A stretch of DNA of 64,000 bases from Bryobacterales bacterium. Its GTDB lineage: Bacteria > Acidobacteriota > Terriglobia > Bryobacterales > Bryobacteraceae. The stretch spans positions 1 through 64,000 of the forward strand of contig JADZBH010000059.1 in the NCBI GenBank assembly GCA_020852175.1, read 5' to 3'. The notes below the pieces were generated by a model. It was not told the origin of the DNA. It saw only the letters and a list, made by a program, of their open reading frames with translations, and searched no databases. Below are positions 35,107-44,176 of the stretch, one piece after another (position 1 is the stretch's first letter; every line of letters starts with the position of its first letter). The translations under genes were made by a program, and so were the position numbers.

Positions 35107-37599
35107 ATGCGCCGCTTCCTGACCGCCGCGTTCGTGTGTTTCCACCTTCTGATCGCCACGGCGCAGGAACGTCCGCTTGCCTCCGGAGCGGCCGATGTCC
35201 GGGCCCGCCTCGATCAACTGCAAGCCGTCGGCGGCGTGCTCATGATCGCCGCCCACCCCGACGACGAAAACACAGCCGTGCTGGCCTACTTCGGCCGCGG
35301 CCGCCACCTCCGCGCGGGCTACCTTTCGCTCACGCGCGGCGAAGGCGGACAGAATCTGATCGGTCCCGAACAGGGCGCTCTGATGGGCCTTATACGCACG
35401 CAGGAACTGCTGGCCGCGCGGCGTCTGGATGGCGCGCAACAGTTTTTCACCCGCGCCATCGACTTCGGCTTTTCCAAGACCGCCGCCGAAACGCTCGACA
35501 AATGGGGGCGCAACGAGGTGCTCTCCGATACGGTCTGGGTCATCCGGCGCTTTCAGCCCGACCTGATCATCCTCCGCTTCAGCGGCACGCCTCGCGACGG
35601 CCACGGCCACCACCAGTCTTCGGCCATCCTGGGCAAGGAAGCCTTCGAGGCCGCGGCCGACCCGGCCCGGTTTCCTGAACAGCTCCGGTTCGTCCAGCCC
35701 TGGCGCGCCAAACGCTGTGTCTGGAACTCCTTCTCGTTCACTCGCGAGATGGAAACGGAGGCCGCCCGCAGCGCGCGGATGAGCGTCGACACGGGCGAAT
35801 ACGATCCGCTGCTCGGCTACTCCTATGGCGAGATCGCCGGCATGAGCCGCTCCATGCACCGTTCGCAGGGCATGGGCGCGCCAGAGCGCAAGGGTTCCAT
35901 GCCGCAATACTTCGTCACCGTCGCCGGCGAGCCGGCCGAAGGCGATCCGCTGGCCGGCATCGACACCACCTGGAACCGCCTGCCCGGAGGCGCCGCCGTC
36001 GCCGCCGCGCTCGACGAAGCCTCACGCGCTTACGATATCCGCCACACCGCGCGCATTCTTCCCGCGCTGGCCAGGGCGCGCCCGCTCATGGCCGCCATCG
36101 ATCATCCCTGGGCCCGCGCCAAGCTGGTGGAACTGGACGAACTGGCGGCCGCCGCTGCGGGCGTGTCCGCGGACGCCAGCGCCGTCCAGTGGTCCGCAAC
36201 GCCCGGATCGAGCGCCGCCATTCGCGTGAGCGTAGTGGGCCGGGGCGAGGCCTCTGTCGCCGTCGAAAGCCTCGACCTGCTTGGCCTCGCCGGACAGAAC
36301 TATGCCGCCAATCGCGCCCCGGCTGGAAACAACAAGCCCTGGACGCACACCTTCACCGCCGCCATCCCGGCCAGCGCGCCCCCCACGCAGCCCTACTGGC
36401 TTCGGGAGCCGAGGCAGGGCAACCTGTACGGCGTGCCTTCGCTCCAAGAGCGGGGCGAACCCGACACCGAGCCTCTCTTCCGCACCCGCTTCCGCCTGAC
36501 CGTCGCCGGATTGGGTATCGAACTGACACGGTCCGTCGTGCACCGCTACGTCGATCCGGTTCGCGGCGAGTTGTGGCGTCCCTTCCTCATTGTCCCGCCC
36601 GTGGCCGTCTCCTTTTCAGAGAAATCGCTGCTGTTTCCCTCGGCCTCGCCGCGAACGGTCGAGATCACCGTCCGGGCCAACCGGGACAACTCCGGGGGCG
36701 AAATTCGCCCTGCCGCTCCCGACGGCTGGCGCATTGAACCTGCCGGGCGCGACTACTCCATCGCCCGCGCCGGCGAGCAGACAACGCTTACGTTCAGCGT
36801 GACTCCGCCCGCCGCGGTCTCCTCCGGCGCAATCACCATCGCCGGGGCCGCCGGCATGGACACCATCGCCTACGATCACATTCCACCGCAGACCGTCTTC
36901 CCGCCCGCGACGCTCCCCGTGGTGGCCGCCAGCGTGAAAACGCTCGCCAAACGCATCGGCTATGTCATGGGCGCCGGCGACGAGGTTCCGCAGGCGCTGC
37001 GCCAGTGGGGCGCCGAGGTGACGTTGCTCTCCGCCGACGATCTGGCCCGTGCCGAGCTTGCGTCTTACGACGCCATCCTCACCGGCGTCCGCGCCTACAA
37101 CACACGCTCCGATCTTCGCGCCAACCAGGACCGGCTGCTGCAATACGTCTCCCAGGGCGGCACGCTCGTTGTCCAGTACAACGTGGCCACCGGCGGTCCG
37201 TTCGGCCGCGCCTCCAACGAACTCGACCGCATCGGTCCCTACCCGCTCACCGTTGGACGCGACCGGGTTACCGTCGAGGAGGCGCCGCTGACGCCCCTCG
37301 ACCCGGACAGCCCGCTGCTTACGGCTCCCAATCGCATCACGCCCGCCGACTATGAAGGCTGGGTGCAGGAGCGCGGCCTCTACTTCGCCTCGAAATTCGA
37401 CCCTCGCTACACTCCCCTGTGGTCCGCTCACGATCCGGGGGAAAAACCCTCCGAAGGCGCCACGCTGTGGACCCGCTACGGCAAGGGCGTCTACGTCTTC
37501 ACGGCGATGAGCTGGTTCCGGCAGCTTCCGGCCGGCGTTCCGGGCGCACACCGCATCTTCTCGAACCTGGTCAGCTCCGGGAGGCTCCTTGCCCGGTAA
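35107..37599 (+). CDS. Secreted PIG-L/LmbE-type deacetylase with C-terminal extension
   Basis: The 830-residue protein has a signal peptide (MRRFLTAAFVCFHLLIATAQ) and an N-terminal LmbE-like domain of about 270 residues with zinc-site motifs AAHPDDEN and GHGHHQSS. These enzymes remove N-acetyl groups from sugars such as GlcNAc derivatives. A NEW3/Ig-like region follows (SFSEKSLLFPSASPRTVEIT). The final ~220 residues resemble a ThuA/class-I-amidotransferase-like fold (IGYVMGAGDEVPQAL, then YDAILTGVRAYNTR and GTLVVQYN). It overlaps the start of a small membrane protein gene and is followed by a symporter, suggesting release and import of a sugar. Confidence 0.85.
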   Translation: MRRFLTAAFVCFHLLIATAQERPLASGAADVRARLDQLQAVGGVLMIAAHPDDENTAVLAYFGRGRHLRAGYLSLTRGEGGQNLIGPEQGALMGLIRTQELLAARRLDGAQQFFTRAIDFGFSKTAAETLDKWGRNEVLSDTVWVIRRFQPDLIILRFSGTPRDGHGHHQSSAILGKEAFEAAADPARFPEQLRFVQPWRAKRCVWNSFSFTREMETEAARSARMSVDTGEYDPLLGYSYGEIAGMSRSMHRSQGMGAPERKGSMPQYFVTVAGEPAEGDPLAGIDTTWNRLPGGAAVAAALDEASRAYDIRHTARILPALARARPLMAAIDHPWARAKLVELDELAAAAAGVSADASAVQWSATPGSSAAIRVSVVGRGEASVAVESLDLLGLAGQNYAANRAPAGNNKPWTHTFTAAIPASAPPTQPYWLREPRQGNLYGVPSLQERGEPDTEPLFRTRFRLTVAGLGIELTRSVVHRYVDPVRGELWRPFLIVPPVAVSFSEKSLLFPSASPRTVEITVRANRDNSGGEIRPAAPDGWRIEPAGRDYSIARAGEQTTLTFSVTPPAAVSSGAITIAGAAGMDTIAYDHIPPQTVFPPATLPVVAASVKTLAKRIGYVMGAGDEVPQALRQWGAEVTLLSADDLARAELASYDAILTGVRAYNTRSDLRANQDRLLQYVSQGGTLVVQYNVATGGPFGRASNELDRIGPYPLTVGRDRVTVEEAPLTPLDPDSPLLTAPNRITPADYEGWVQERGLYFASKFDPRYTPLWSAHDPGEKPSEGATLWTRYGKGVYVFTAMSWFRQLPAGVPGAHRIFSNLVSSGRLLAR

Positions 37600-37753
37600 G
37601 CCGCCCCCCGCGCCAGTCTCCGGCGAAAAACACAGTGCGGATGAACCGCCGCCCATTCTGGGCACATGGCGCCGCCTCTATGCCGCCGTCCTCCTTTATC
37701 TTTGCGCTTTTATCGGCGTTCTGGCCCTCTTCACCTGGGGGTTCGAGAGATGA
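37589..37753 (+). CDS. 54-residue membrane protein between deacetylase and symporter
   Basis: A TTG at 37589, with GGGAGG at 37579-37584, opens a frame that begins inside the end of the PIG-L gene and stops at 37753 in an ATGA overlap with the symporter start at 37750. The product starts MPGKPPPAPVSGEKHSADEP, then PPILGTWRRLY, one membrane helix (AAVLLYLCAFIGVLALFTW) and GFER. Small single-helix partners are known beside other sodium/solute symporters (for example the DUF485 and YhdT types); this one is not obviously of either family. The overlaps on both sides argue that it is translated. Function is inference. Confidence 0.7.
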   Translation: MPGKPPPAPVSGEKHSADEPPPILGTWRRLYAAVLLYLCAFIGVLALFTWGFER

Positions 37754-39384
37754 GTGTTCTCGATTGGATCGTCCTGGCCGCCTCGCTGGTCTTCGTCATC
37801 GGCTATGGGCTCTGGCGCAGCCGCAGCACCAGCACCACGGAACAGTACCTGCTGGCCGGACGCGAGATGCCCTGGTATGCCATGGCGCTGTCCATCATGG
37901 CCACCCAGGCCAGCGCCATCACCTTCATCTCCACCACCGGCCAGGCCTACGCCGACGGCATGCGCTTTCTCCAGATGTATCTCGGCCTGCCGCTGGCCAT
38001 GATTTTGATCTCGGCCACCGCCGTGCCCATCTTCCACCGCGCCCGCGTCTACACGGCATACGAATATCTGGAGCACCGCTTCGACGCCAAGACGCGCACG
38101 CTGGTCAGCATCGTCTTTCTCATCCAACGCGGCCTCGGCGCCGGTGTCGCTCTCTATGCTCCGGCCATCGTGCTCACAGTCATCTTCGGCTGGCCCGATT
38201 ACCTCACCACGGCCATCATGGGCGCGCTGGTGGTGCTGTACACCACGCTCGGAGGCATCCGCGCCGTCACCTGGACCGATTTCCAGCAGATGCTCATCAT
38301 GATGGCGGGACTGATCGCCGCGCTGTGCACGGCCATCTGGCTCATGCCCGCCGATGTCAGCTTTCTCGATGCCGTTCGCACGGCTGGCGCGGCCGGACGG
38401 CTGAACGCCCTGGTCACGAGTTTTTCCTGGAGCGATCAGTACAACATTTTCAGCGGGCTGCTCGGCGGCATGTTTCTCGCCCTGGCGTACTTCGGTTGCG
38501 ACCAGTCGCAGGTGCAACGCTATCTCACCGGGCGGTCCATTGCCCAAAGCCGGCTCAGCCTGCTGTTCAACGCCGTCGCCAAGCTGCCCATGCAGTTCCT
38601 CATCCTGTTCACCGGCGCCATGGTGTTCGTCTTCTACATCCATAGCCAGCCGCCGCTCATCTTCCACCCCGGCGAGATGGCCAAGGTGGAACGGCGGGCC
38701 GACGCAGGCCTTCTGCGGCAGCGCTTTGACCGCGCCTGGCAGGCCCGCCGCGAGGCCACGCATACCGCCGCCGGTTTCGATCAGCGGGCTTTTCAAGCCG
38801 CCCAATCCGAAATTGACAGCGTGCGGAAATCCACTGGCGCCTCCAACGACACAAACTTCATCTTCCTTACGTTCGTCACGCACCATCTGCCCGCCGGCCT
38901 GGTTGGTCTCGTCATGGCCTGCATCTTCGCCGCCGCCATGTCCACCATCTCGGCCGAGGTGAATTCGCTGGCTACCGTCACGGTCATCGACATTTATAAG
39001 CGGCACATGAAACCCGAGGCCAGCGATGGGCATTACCTGTGGGCCTCGCGCCTGTTCACCGCGTTGTGGGGTGTCTATGCCGTTTTCGCAGCCGGTTTCG
39101 GACGTTCGCTCGGGTCGCTGATCGAAGCCGTGAACATGGTGGGCTCGTTCTTTTACGGCAGCCTGCTGGGCGCTTTCATGCTGGCCTTCTACGCGCCCCG
39201 CGTCGGCGCGCACGCGGCGTTTCTGGCCATCCTGCTCGGCGAGGCCGCCGTCGTCGCGGTCCACTTCAACTTTAAGGTAGCCTTCCTTTGGTACAACGTC
39301 GTCGGCGCCGCCGCCGTCGTGATCGCGGGCCTGCTGCTCAGCTTTGTGCTGCCGAGGAGCCCAGCTTCCAGCCCCACCAGGTAG
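37750..39384 (+). CDS. Sodium:solute symporter (SSS family)
   Basis: The 544-residue protein has about 13 membrane helices and SSS hallmarks: STSTTEQYLLAGREMPWYAM, SAITFISTTGQAYADGM, ALVVLYTTLGGIRAVTWTDF and the sodium-site-like ACIFAAAMSTISAEVNSLAT. A hydrophilic insert of about 65 residues (after FYIHSQPPLIFHPGE) separates two helices; similar inserts are common in Acidobacteria-type members but its role is unknown. ATG 37750 overlaps the stop of the small membrane protein. Its 3' end overlaps the convergent crcB by 47 bases. The substrate is probably a sugar or sugar acid, by context only. Confidence 0.9.
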   Translation: MSVLDWIVLAASLVFVIGYGLWRSRSTSTTEQYLLAGREMPWYAMALSIMATQASAITFISTTGQAYADGMRFLQMYLGLPLAMILISATAVPIFHRARVYTAYEYLEHRFDAKTRTLVSIVFLIQRGLGAGVALYAPAIVLTVIFGWPDYLTTAIMGALVVLYTTLGGIRAVTWTDFQQMLIMMAGLIAALCTAIWLMPADVSFLDAVRTAGAAGRLNALVTSFSWSDQYNIFSGLLGGMFLALAYFGCDQSQVQRYLTGRSIAQSRLSLLFNAVAKLPMQFLILFTGAMVFVFYIHSQPPLIFHPGEMAKVERRADAGLLRQRFDRAWQARREATHTAAGFDQRAFQAAQSEIDSVRKSTGASNDTNFIFLTFVTHHLPAGLVGLVMACIFAAAMSTISAEVNSLATVTVIDIYKRHMKPEASDGHYLWASRLFTALWGVYAVFAAGFGRSLGSLIEAVNMVGSFFYGSLLGAFMLAFYAPRVGAHAAFLAILLGEAAVVAVHFNFKVAFLWYNVVGAAAVVIAGLLLSFVLPRSPASSPTR

Positions 39385-39706
39385 CGGCGACGCACACGCA
39401 CACCGAGACCGCGGCGTACAGCCCGGCCTTGACCGTTTGTCCCCGCCGCAGCAGGTCCAGCAGTTCAAAGCTGAACGTCGAAAAAGTGGTGAAACCGCCG
39501 CAGAATCCCGTTGTGAACAGCAGTTGCTGGGGCGAAGGCAGCCGCAGCCCGGTGAAATAGCCGATCAGAAAACTGCCCGACACGTTCACCGTCAGAATCG
39601 CCCAGGGAAACACGTCGCCCAGCGCGTGCAACAACCAGCGGGACAGCAGCAGGCGGCACACGCCGCCCGCCGCGCTGCCCGCCGCCACCAGCAGAATGCC
39701 CGTCAT
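39338..39706 (-). CDS. crcB: Fluoride channel CrcB/Fluc
   Basis: The 122-residue protein has four hydrophobic segments and the Fluc signature TTGFCGGFTTFSTFSFELLD (phenylalanine box and central sodium-site glycines) with ILTVNVSGSFLIGYF. Fluc dimers export fluoride through the inner membrane. The ATG at 39706 lies 5 bases after the glgC stop, so the two are co-transcribed, and there is no space for the fluoride riboswitch often found upstream of crcB. Its last 47 bases are antisense to the symporter's 3' end. Confidence 0.92.
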   Translation of the reverse strand: MTGILLVAAGSAAGGVCRLLLSRWLLHALGDVFPWAILTVNVSGSFLIGYFTGLRLPSPQQLLFTTGFCGGFTTFSTFSFELLDLLRRGQTVKAGLYAAVSVCVCVAATWWGWKLGSSAAQS

Positions 39707-39711
39707 GGCTC

Positions 39712-40965
39712 TCAAATCTGCAACGTCGAGATGTCCACTTTCGAACGGTCGCCTTCCACCACCACGATGCCCGACTCGGTGACGTGATAGAGCTTGGCGT
39801 CCTCGGCCAGGTCGTAGCCGATAGACATGCCCGCTGGCACGCGCACGTTCTTGTCCAGGATCGCGTTCCGGATTTTCGCCCGGCGGCCGATGTCGCAGTT
39901 GTCGAAGATGATCGAATTCTCCACCACGGCCCCGGCGTGCACTTTCACGCCACGCCCGATCACGCAGTTGCGCGCCGTGCCTCCCGAGAGAATCGAGCCG
40001 CCCGCCACGATGGTGTCCACCGCCGTGCCGCGCCGCCCGTCGTCGTCGAAGGTGAACTTCGCCGGCGGGTCGTCGTAGCTGGCCGTTCGCAGCGGCCACT
40101 GCCGGTTGAACAGGTTCAGCGCCGGCGAAACTGAACGTAGGTCCATGTTCGCCTCGTAATAGGCGTCGATGGTTCCCACGTCGCGCCAGTACACTTCGCC
40201 GCCCACCGGATCGCCGGGAATCCGGTTGGTCTGGAAATCGTAGGCGTACATGGGACACCGTCCGATCAATCGCGGCAGGATGTCGCGTCCGAAATCGTGC
40301 GACGAGCTATCGTCCTGCGCGTCGGCGTACAACTCCCGCAACAGCGTCCGGGTCGAAAAAATGTAGTTCCCCATCGAGGCGTACACGCGCTCCGGATCGC
40401 CCGGCATGGTTGGCGCGCCGTCCTGCTTTTCGACGAAGCTTTTCACCGCGCCGTCGTGGTCCGTCTCGATCACGCCGAACTCCTTGGCGTACTCCTTGGC
40501 CACGGGAATCGCCGCGATCGACACCTCGGCCCGTTTCCTCTCGTGGAATTCGATCATGTCCCGGATGTTCATCCGGTAGATGTGATCGGCTCCGAAGATC
40601 GCCACCACATGCGGATCGGCCTGCTCGATCAGGTTGATGTTCTGGTAGATGGCGTCCGCCGTCCCCCGGTACCACGATTCGCCCGGCGTCCTCATCTGCG
40701 CCGGCACCGGGATCACGAAGTGGCTCTTCAACAGATGGTTCACCTCCCACCCGTCCCGCATGTGTTGCAGCAGCGACTGGCTCTTGAACTGGATCAGCAC
40801 GTAGATCGAATAGATCTCGGAATTCACCAGATTGCTCAGTACGAAGTCCACGATCCTGTACTGGCCTCCGAACGGCACGGCTGGTTTGGCGCGCTCTTTC
40901 GTCAGCGGATACAGTCTCGTGCCCTTCCCTCCGGCGAGCACGAAAGCCAGCACTCTCAATTTCAT
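39712..40965 (-). CDS. glgC: Glucose-1-phosphate adenylyltransferase
   Basis: The 417-residue protein makes ADP-glucose for glycogen. It has the nucleotidyl-transferase motif LAGGKGTRLYPLTKERAKPA and FGGQYRIVDFVLSN, the substrate blocks WYRGTADAIYQN and GADHIYRM, then FGVIETD and SMGNYIF. A C-terminal left-handed beta-helix holds the allosteric sites (CVIGRGVKVHAGAVVENSII). AAGGA about 5 bases before ATG 40965 sets the start. No other glycogen genes are in the window. It is divergent from the MFS transporter. Confidence 0.95.
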   Translation of the reverse strand: MKLRVLAFVLAGGKGTRLYPLTKERAKPAVPFGGQYRIVDFVLSNLVNSEIYSIYVLIQFKSQSLLQHMRDGWEVNHLLKSHFVIPVPAQMRTPGESWYRGTADAIYQNINLIEQADPHVVAIFGADHIYRMNIRDMIEFHERKRAEVSIAAIPVAKEYAKEFGVIETDHDGAVKSFVEKQDGAPTMPGDPERVYASMGNYIFSTRTLLRELYADAQDDSSSHDFGRDILPRLIGRCPMYAYDFQTNRIPGDPVGGEVYWRDVGTIDAYYEANMDLRSVSPALNLFNRQWPLRTASYDDPPAKFTFDDDGRRGTAVDTIVAGGSILSGGTARNCVIGRGVKVHAGAVVENSIIFDNCDIGRRAKIRNAILDKNVRVPAGMSIGYDLAEDAKLYHVTESGIVVVEGDRSKVDISTLQI

Positions 40966-41145
40966 GGTGTCCTTCTTTCCTACAGCGTATGAACCGTGAA
41001 CAGGGCCAGGAAACCCATCAACCACCTATATTCTCTACATCCCCGCGCCGTCCGGCAAGTGAAACATTCATGACCGTAATTGTTCTTTCCCGCGCCGCCG
41101 GTCCTGGCCCGCCGCGGCACGGCCATGATATCGTGTACAACTTCC

Positions 41146-42399
41146 ATGCAACCATCCTCCAGCCTATCCACCACCACCCTCTCGCGCCGCTGGATGATCA
41201 TGATCTGGCTGTGCGCCGGCTACATGGTCGCTTACTTCGACCGTGTGAATCTCTCCGTCGCCCTGGCTCACAAGGATTTCCAGCAATTCTTTCAACTCAC
41301 CGCCGAATCGCGCGGCTGGCTCAATTCCGGATTCTTCATCACCTACGCCCTGCTGCAGATTCCGGCCGGGTGGCTGGTGGACCGCTACGGCGTGAAATGG
41401 CCCTGGGTGTGGAGTTTCACCTTCTGGAGTCTGCTGTCCGCCGCCACGGCGTATGTGGGCGGCTTTTGGCAACTGTTCGCCATCCGTCTTCTGCTCGGGG
41501 CGGGGGAGGCATGCATCACGCCGGCCGGCATGAGATGGATCCGCTACAACTTCGCCGAAAACCAGCGTGGCCTCATGATCGGCATCTTCATGGGCGCCGC
41601 CAAGCTCGGCCCCGCCATCGGAACTTATCTCGCCGCGCACCTGATGACCAACTTCGGCTGGCAGCAAATGTTCCTCATCCTGGGCCTTGGCTGCCTGGTG
41701 TGGATCGGCCCCTGGATCTTCCTGGTGAAGGACGACGACCGCCAACTGGAGGCCGCCGCCCGCAAGTCCGCTCCGCCCGGCGCCACGGTTCCGTTCGGGC
41801 GCCTGATGAAAAGTCCGGTCATCATCGGCACGCTGATCGGGACCTTCTGCTACCAGTACTTCACCTACTTCTCGATGACCTGGCTGCCCTCTTACTTCGT
41901 CGAGCGCCGCGGCCTCGATCTCAAGGCCACCGGTTCCTACACGGCCTTCAGCCTGCTGGGCATGGCCACCGTGGCCATCCTGGCGGGCTTCGCCGCCGAC
42001 CGCCTCATCGACCGCGGCTGGAATCCCGTGCGTGTCCGCAAAGGCTTCATCCTGGCCGGCTTTCTCACCGCTTCCACCGAGATCATCGGCGCTCTCTCCG
42101 ATTCCCAGGACGTCGCCCTGTTCTTCGCCATCTTCTCGCTGAGCGGCCTGGGACTGGTCACGGCCAACTATTGGGCGCTCACGCAAACCCTGCTTCCCGG
42201 GGCCGCCATCGGCCGCCTGGTCGGCGTCCAGAACTTCGCCGCCAACGTGCCCGGCATTGTCGCCGCCTCGCTCACCGGCTATCTGCTCAAATGGACCGGC
42301 AGCTATGACGCTCCCATGTGGGCCATCTGCTTCTTCCTGATGACCGGCATCGCCGCTTACCTCTTCCTGGTCCGCGAAAAGTACGTCCCGAAAGGATAA
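41146..42399 (+). CDS. MFS transporter, anion:cation symporter type
   Basis: The 417-residue protein has 12 predicted membrane helices and the ACS-family start RRWMIMIWLCAGYMVAYFDR, then VNLSVALAHKDFQ, plus LGAGEACITPAGMRWI and NFAENQRGLMIGIFMGAAKL. Relatives carry hexuronates, glucarate or other organic anions in with protons. ATG 41146 is chosen; a start at 41080 would add 22 non-conserved residues. TATCGT (41129-41134), 11 bases upstream, fits the window's -10 pattern. Its stop overlaps a possible start of the next gene (TAATG), so it heads a three-gene operon. Confidence 0.88.
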   Translation: MQPSSSLSTTTLSRRWMIMIWLCAGYMVAYFDRVNLSVALAHKDFQQFFQLTAESRGWLNSGFFITYALLQIPAGWLVDRYGVKWPWVWSFTFWSLLSAATAYVGGFWQLFAIRLLLGAGEACITPAGMRWIRYNFAENQRGLMIGIFMGAAKLGPAIGTYLAAHLMTNFGWQQMFLILGLGCLVWIGPWIFLVKDDDRQLEAAARKSAPPGATVPFGRLMKSPVIIGTLIGTFCYQYFTYFSMTWLPSYFVERRGLDLKATGSYTAFSLLGMATVAILAGFAADRLIDRGWNPVRVRKGFILAGFLTASTEIIGALSDSQDVALFFAIFSLSGLGLVTANYWALTQTLLPGAAIGRLVGVQNFAANVPGIVAASLTGYLLKWTGSYDAPMWAICFFLMTGIAAYLFLVREKYVPKG

Positions 42400-42407
42400 T
42401 GTTCTTC

Positions 42408-42695
42408 ATGGCGAAAAAACTCCTTCTCGAAAACGTCCGCGTCCGCGTCTCCGAGGTCACCTACGACCCCGGCGTGCCGCGCTCGCGCCATATCCGTCCG
42501 ACCGATCAGTTGATTGTCTTCCTGGACGACTGCGAGTACGAGCGCACCGATCCGGCCACGGGCGAAAAGACCGTCCGCCGCCGCAAGTCCGGCGAAACCA
42601 TCTGGCACGACCGGGGCGAGGACGCGCCCGTGCTCAGAAACCTCGGCGCCAAGCCTTACCGTTCGCTGTTGATCGAACTGAAGGACCGTCTCTGA
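42408..42695 (+). CDS. Small cupin-like protein
   Basis: The 95-residue product (98 if the ATG at 42399, overlapping the MFS stop as TAATG, is used) begins MAKKLLLENVRVRVSEVTYD. It looks like a single cupin barrel: VSEVTYDPG, DQLIVFLDDCEYE, RRRKSGETIWHDRGEDAPVL and SLLIELKD. Only one histidine is in a metal-ligand-like place, so it may be a non-catalytic or binding cupin. Its stop shares a base with the next gene's ATG (TGATG), so translation of the two is coupled. Confidence 0.75.
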   Translation: MAKKLLLENVRVRVSEVTYDPGVPRSRHIRPTDQLIVFLDDCEYERTDPATGEKTVRRRKSGETIWHDRGEDAPVLRNLGAKPYRSLLIELKDRL

Positions 42696-43636
42696 TGGGC
42701 TTCGAGCGCTTCGAGCGCGCCGCCGTGATCGGCACGGGCATGATGGGGCCTGGCATCGCTCTCACGCTCTCGCTCGGCGGCGTGTGGGCGCGGCTGATCA
42801 GCCGCTCCGAGGAGGGCGCACGCGAGGGGTTGCGCAAGGCGCACGAACAGCTCGCCACGCTGGAACGGCACGCCCTGGCGGCGCCGGAGCGCGCCGCGTT
42901 CGCGCGGGAGACTCTTTCCGCCGGAACCGACCTGGAGGACACGGTCCGCCAGGCCGAACTCGTCGTTGAATCGGCGCCCGAAGACATGGCCTTCAAGCAG
43001 GCGCTCTTTGCTCAGCTCGATGCGTGGGCGCGGCCGGAAACGATTCTCGCCAGCAACACCTCCGGGCTGTCCATCACCGAAATCGCCTCCCAGTGCGCCA
43101 GCGCCGGACGCGTCATGACGGCTCACTTCTGGAATCCGCCCCACCTCATGCCGCTGGTCGAAATTGTCCGCGGGGCCAAGACCGATGCCGTTCTCGCCGA
43201 ACAGCTCCGGACCCTGCTGGCCCACTGTGGCAAGGCCGTGGTCATGGTGAAGAAAGACCGCCCCGGCCAACTTGGCAACAGGCTTCAGATGGCGCTCTGG
43301 CGCGAGGCGATCTACATCGCGCAGGAAGGGATCGCCGATATCGAGGACATCGACACCGCGGCTAAGCTCGGCTTTGGGCTCCGCCTCCCCGTGTACGGCA
43401 TGTTCGAACACGCCGACATGGTGGGCCTCACGCTGGCAAATGCCGTGCTGGCCAACGCCGCCCGCGATCTGTATAGCCTTCCCTCGCCGCCCGTCCTGTT
43501 GGCGCAGAAAATCGAGGCGGGTGAAACCGGCGCCGCGTCCGGCCGGGGTTTCTACGACTGGACGCGGCGCGATGCCGCCGCCGTAAGGGAACGGCGCGAC
43601 GCCTTCGTGCTCGACTTCCTTCAGAACTGGCGTTAA
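42695..43636 (+). CDS. 3-hydroxyacyl-CoA dehydrogenase-family oxidoreductase
   Basis: The 313-residue protein has the NAD-binding loop AAVIGTGMMGPGIALTLSLG, the strand ELVVESAPEDMAFKQALFAQ, ILASNTSGLSITEIA, and the catalytic region MTAHFWNPPHLMPLVEIVRG with the His/Glu pair. The family includes 3-hydroxybutyryl-CoA dehydrogenase and lambda-crystallin-like L-gulonate 3-dehydrogenases. Co-transcription with an organic-anion-type MFS transporter and a cupin makes a sugar-acid or hydroxy-acid substrate plausible, but this is inference. It is convergent with the cytochrome c gene. Confidence 0.82.
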   Translation: MGFERFERAAVIGTGMMGPGIALTLSLGGVWARLISRSEEGAREGLRKAHEQLATLERHALAAPERAAFARETLSAGTDLEDTVRQAELVVESAPEDMAFKQALFAQLDAWARPETILASNTSGLSITEIASQCASAGRVMTAHFWNPPHLMPLVEIVRGAKTDAVLAEQLRTLLAHCGKAVVMVKKDRPGQLGNRLQMALWREAIYIAQEGIADIEDIDTAAKLGFGLRLPVYGMFEHADMVGLTLANAVLANAARDLYSLPSPPVLLAQKIEAGETGAASGRGFYDWTRRDAAAVRERRDAFVLDFLQNWR

Positions 43637-43666
43637 CCCGGCGCAATGCTTAGCGCGCGGGGGTTA
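43634..43666. repeat. Inverted repeat containing both stop codons of convergent genes
   Basis: TAACCC (43634-43639) pairs with GGGTTA (43661-43666). The TAA in the first arm is the stop of the dehydrogenase gene and the TTA in the second is the minus-strand stop of the cytochrome gene. The G/C-rich inner part (GCGC on both sides of AATGCTTA) can pair further. There is no U-tract, so it may be only a weak bidirectional terminator. Confidence 0.35.
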
Positions 43667-44116
43667 CTTGACCTGTATCGTCCGCACATACTCCGTGAGG
43701 TTTCGCATCCTCAAGTGCGGGCTCGAATTGTCGCCCAGCGCCAGCGAGCGGAACAGGTCGCCCCACATCGGCATGTCACGGCTTCCGTGGGAGGCCAGCG
43801 GAATTGTCCCTTCCAACACTCCGAATACTCGCAACTCGGGGAATTTACCGCCGTTGTTTTTCGACAACAGGGTTAAGTCACCCGGCGCCACTTTCAATGC
43901 CACAACTGCCGGCCCATCGCCCTTTCCCACCGTCCCGTGGCAGGAGGCGCAGTAACTTTTGAACATCGCCGCGCCGCTCGATGGGTCCGTCGTGCGGATG
44001 GGAACCTGTTTGAGTTCCTTGGTTTGCGCCGCCGAGGGCGAAGGCATGGCCAGCCATGCGGCCGCCACCACAACCGGCGCCAAAAGAAATGACTGAATGT
44101 AAGTTCGTAGCGACAT
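43664..44116 (-). CDS. Exported monohaem cytochrome c
   Basis: The 150-residue protein has a signal peptide (MSLRTYIQSFLLAPVVVAAA, then WLAMPSPSAAQ) and one haem site, YCASCHGTVGKGDGP. The distal methionine ligand is probably in SRDMPMWGDLFR. It ends with a helix (RMRNLTEYVRTIQ) as in class I cytochromes. It would shuttle electrons in the periplasm; the partner is unknown. It follows the GlcG-like gene after 60 bases on the same strand. Confidence 0.87.
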   Translation of the reverse strand: MSLRTYIQSFLLAPVVVAAAWLAMPSPSAAQTKELKQVPIRTTDPSSGAAMFKSYCASCHGTVGKGDGPAVVALKVAPGDLTLLSKNNGGKFPELRVFGVLEGTIPLASHGSRDMPMWGDLFRSLALGDNSSPHLRMRNLTEYVRTIQVK

Positions 44117-44176
44117 GGTGGATTACTCCGCACTTACTCAGTGCACGCCGCGTGCCATGCCGCCCGGTTTCCGTGA

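Noticed and set aside
39707-39711. Fluoride riboswitch expected upstream of crcB
   Set aside because: crcB starts 5 bases after the glgC stop, leaving no room, and nothing like the crcB RNA motif was seen in the glgC 3' end.
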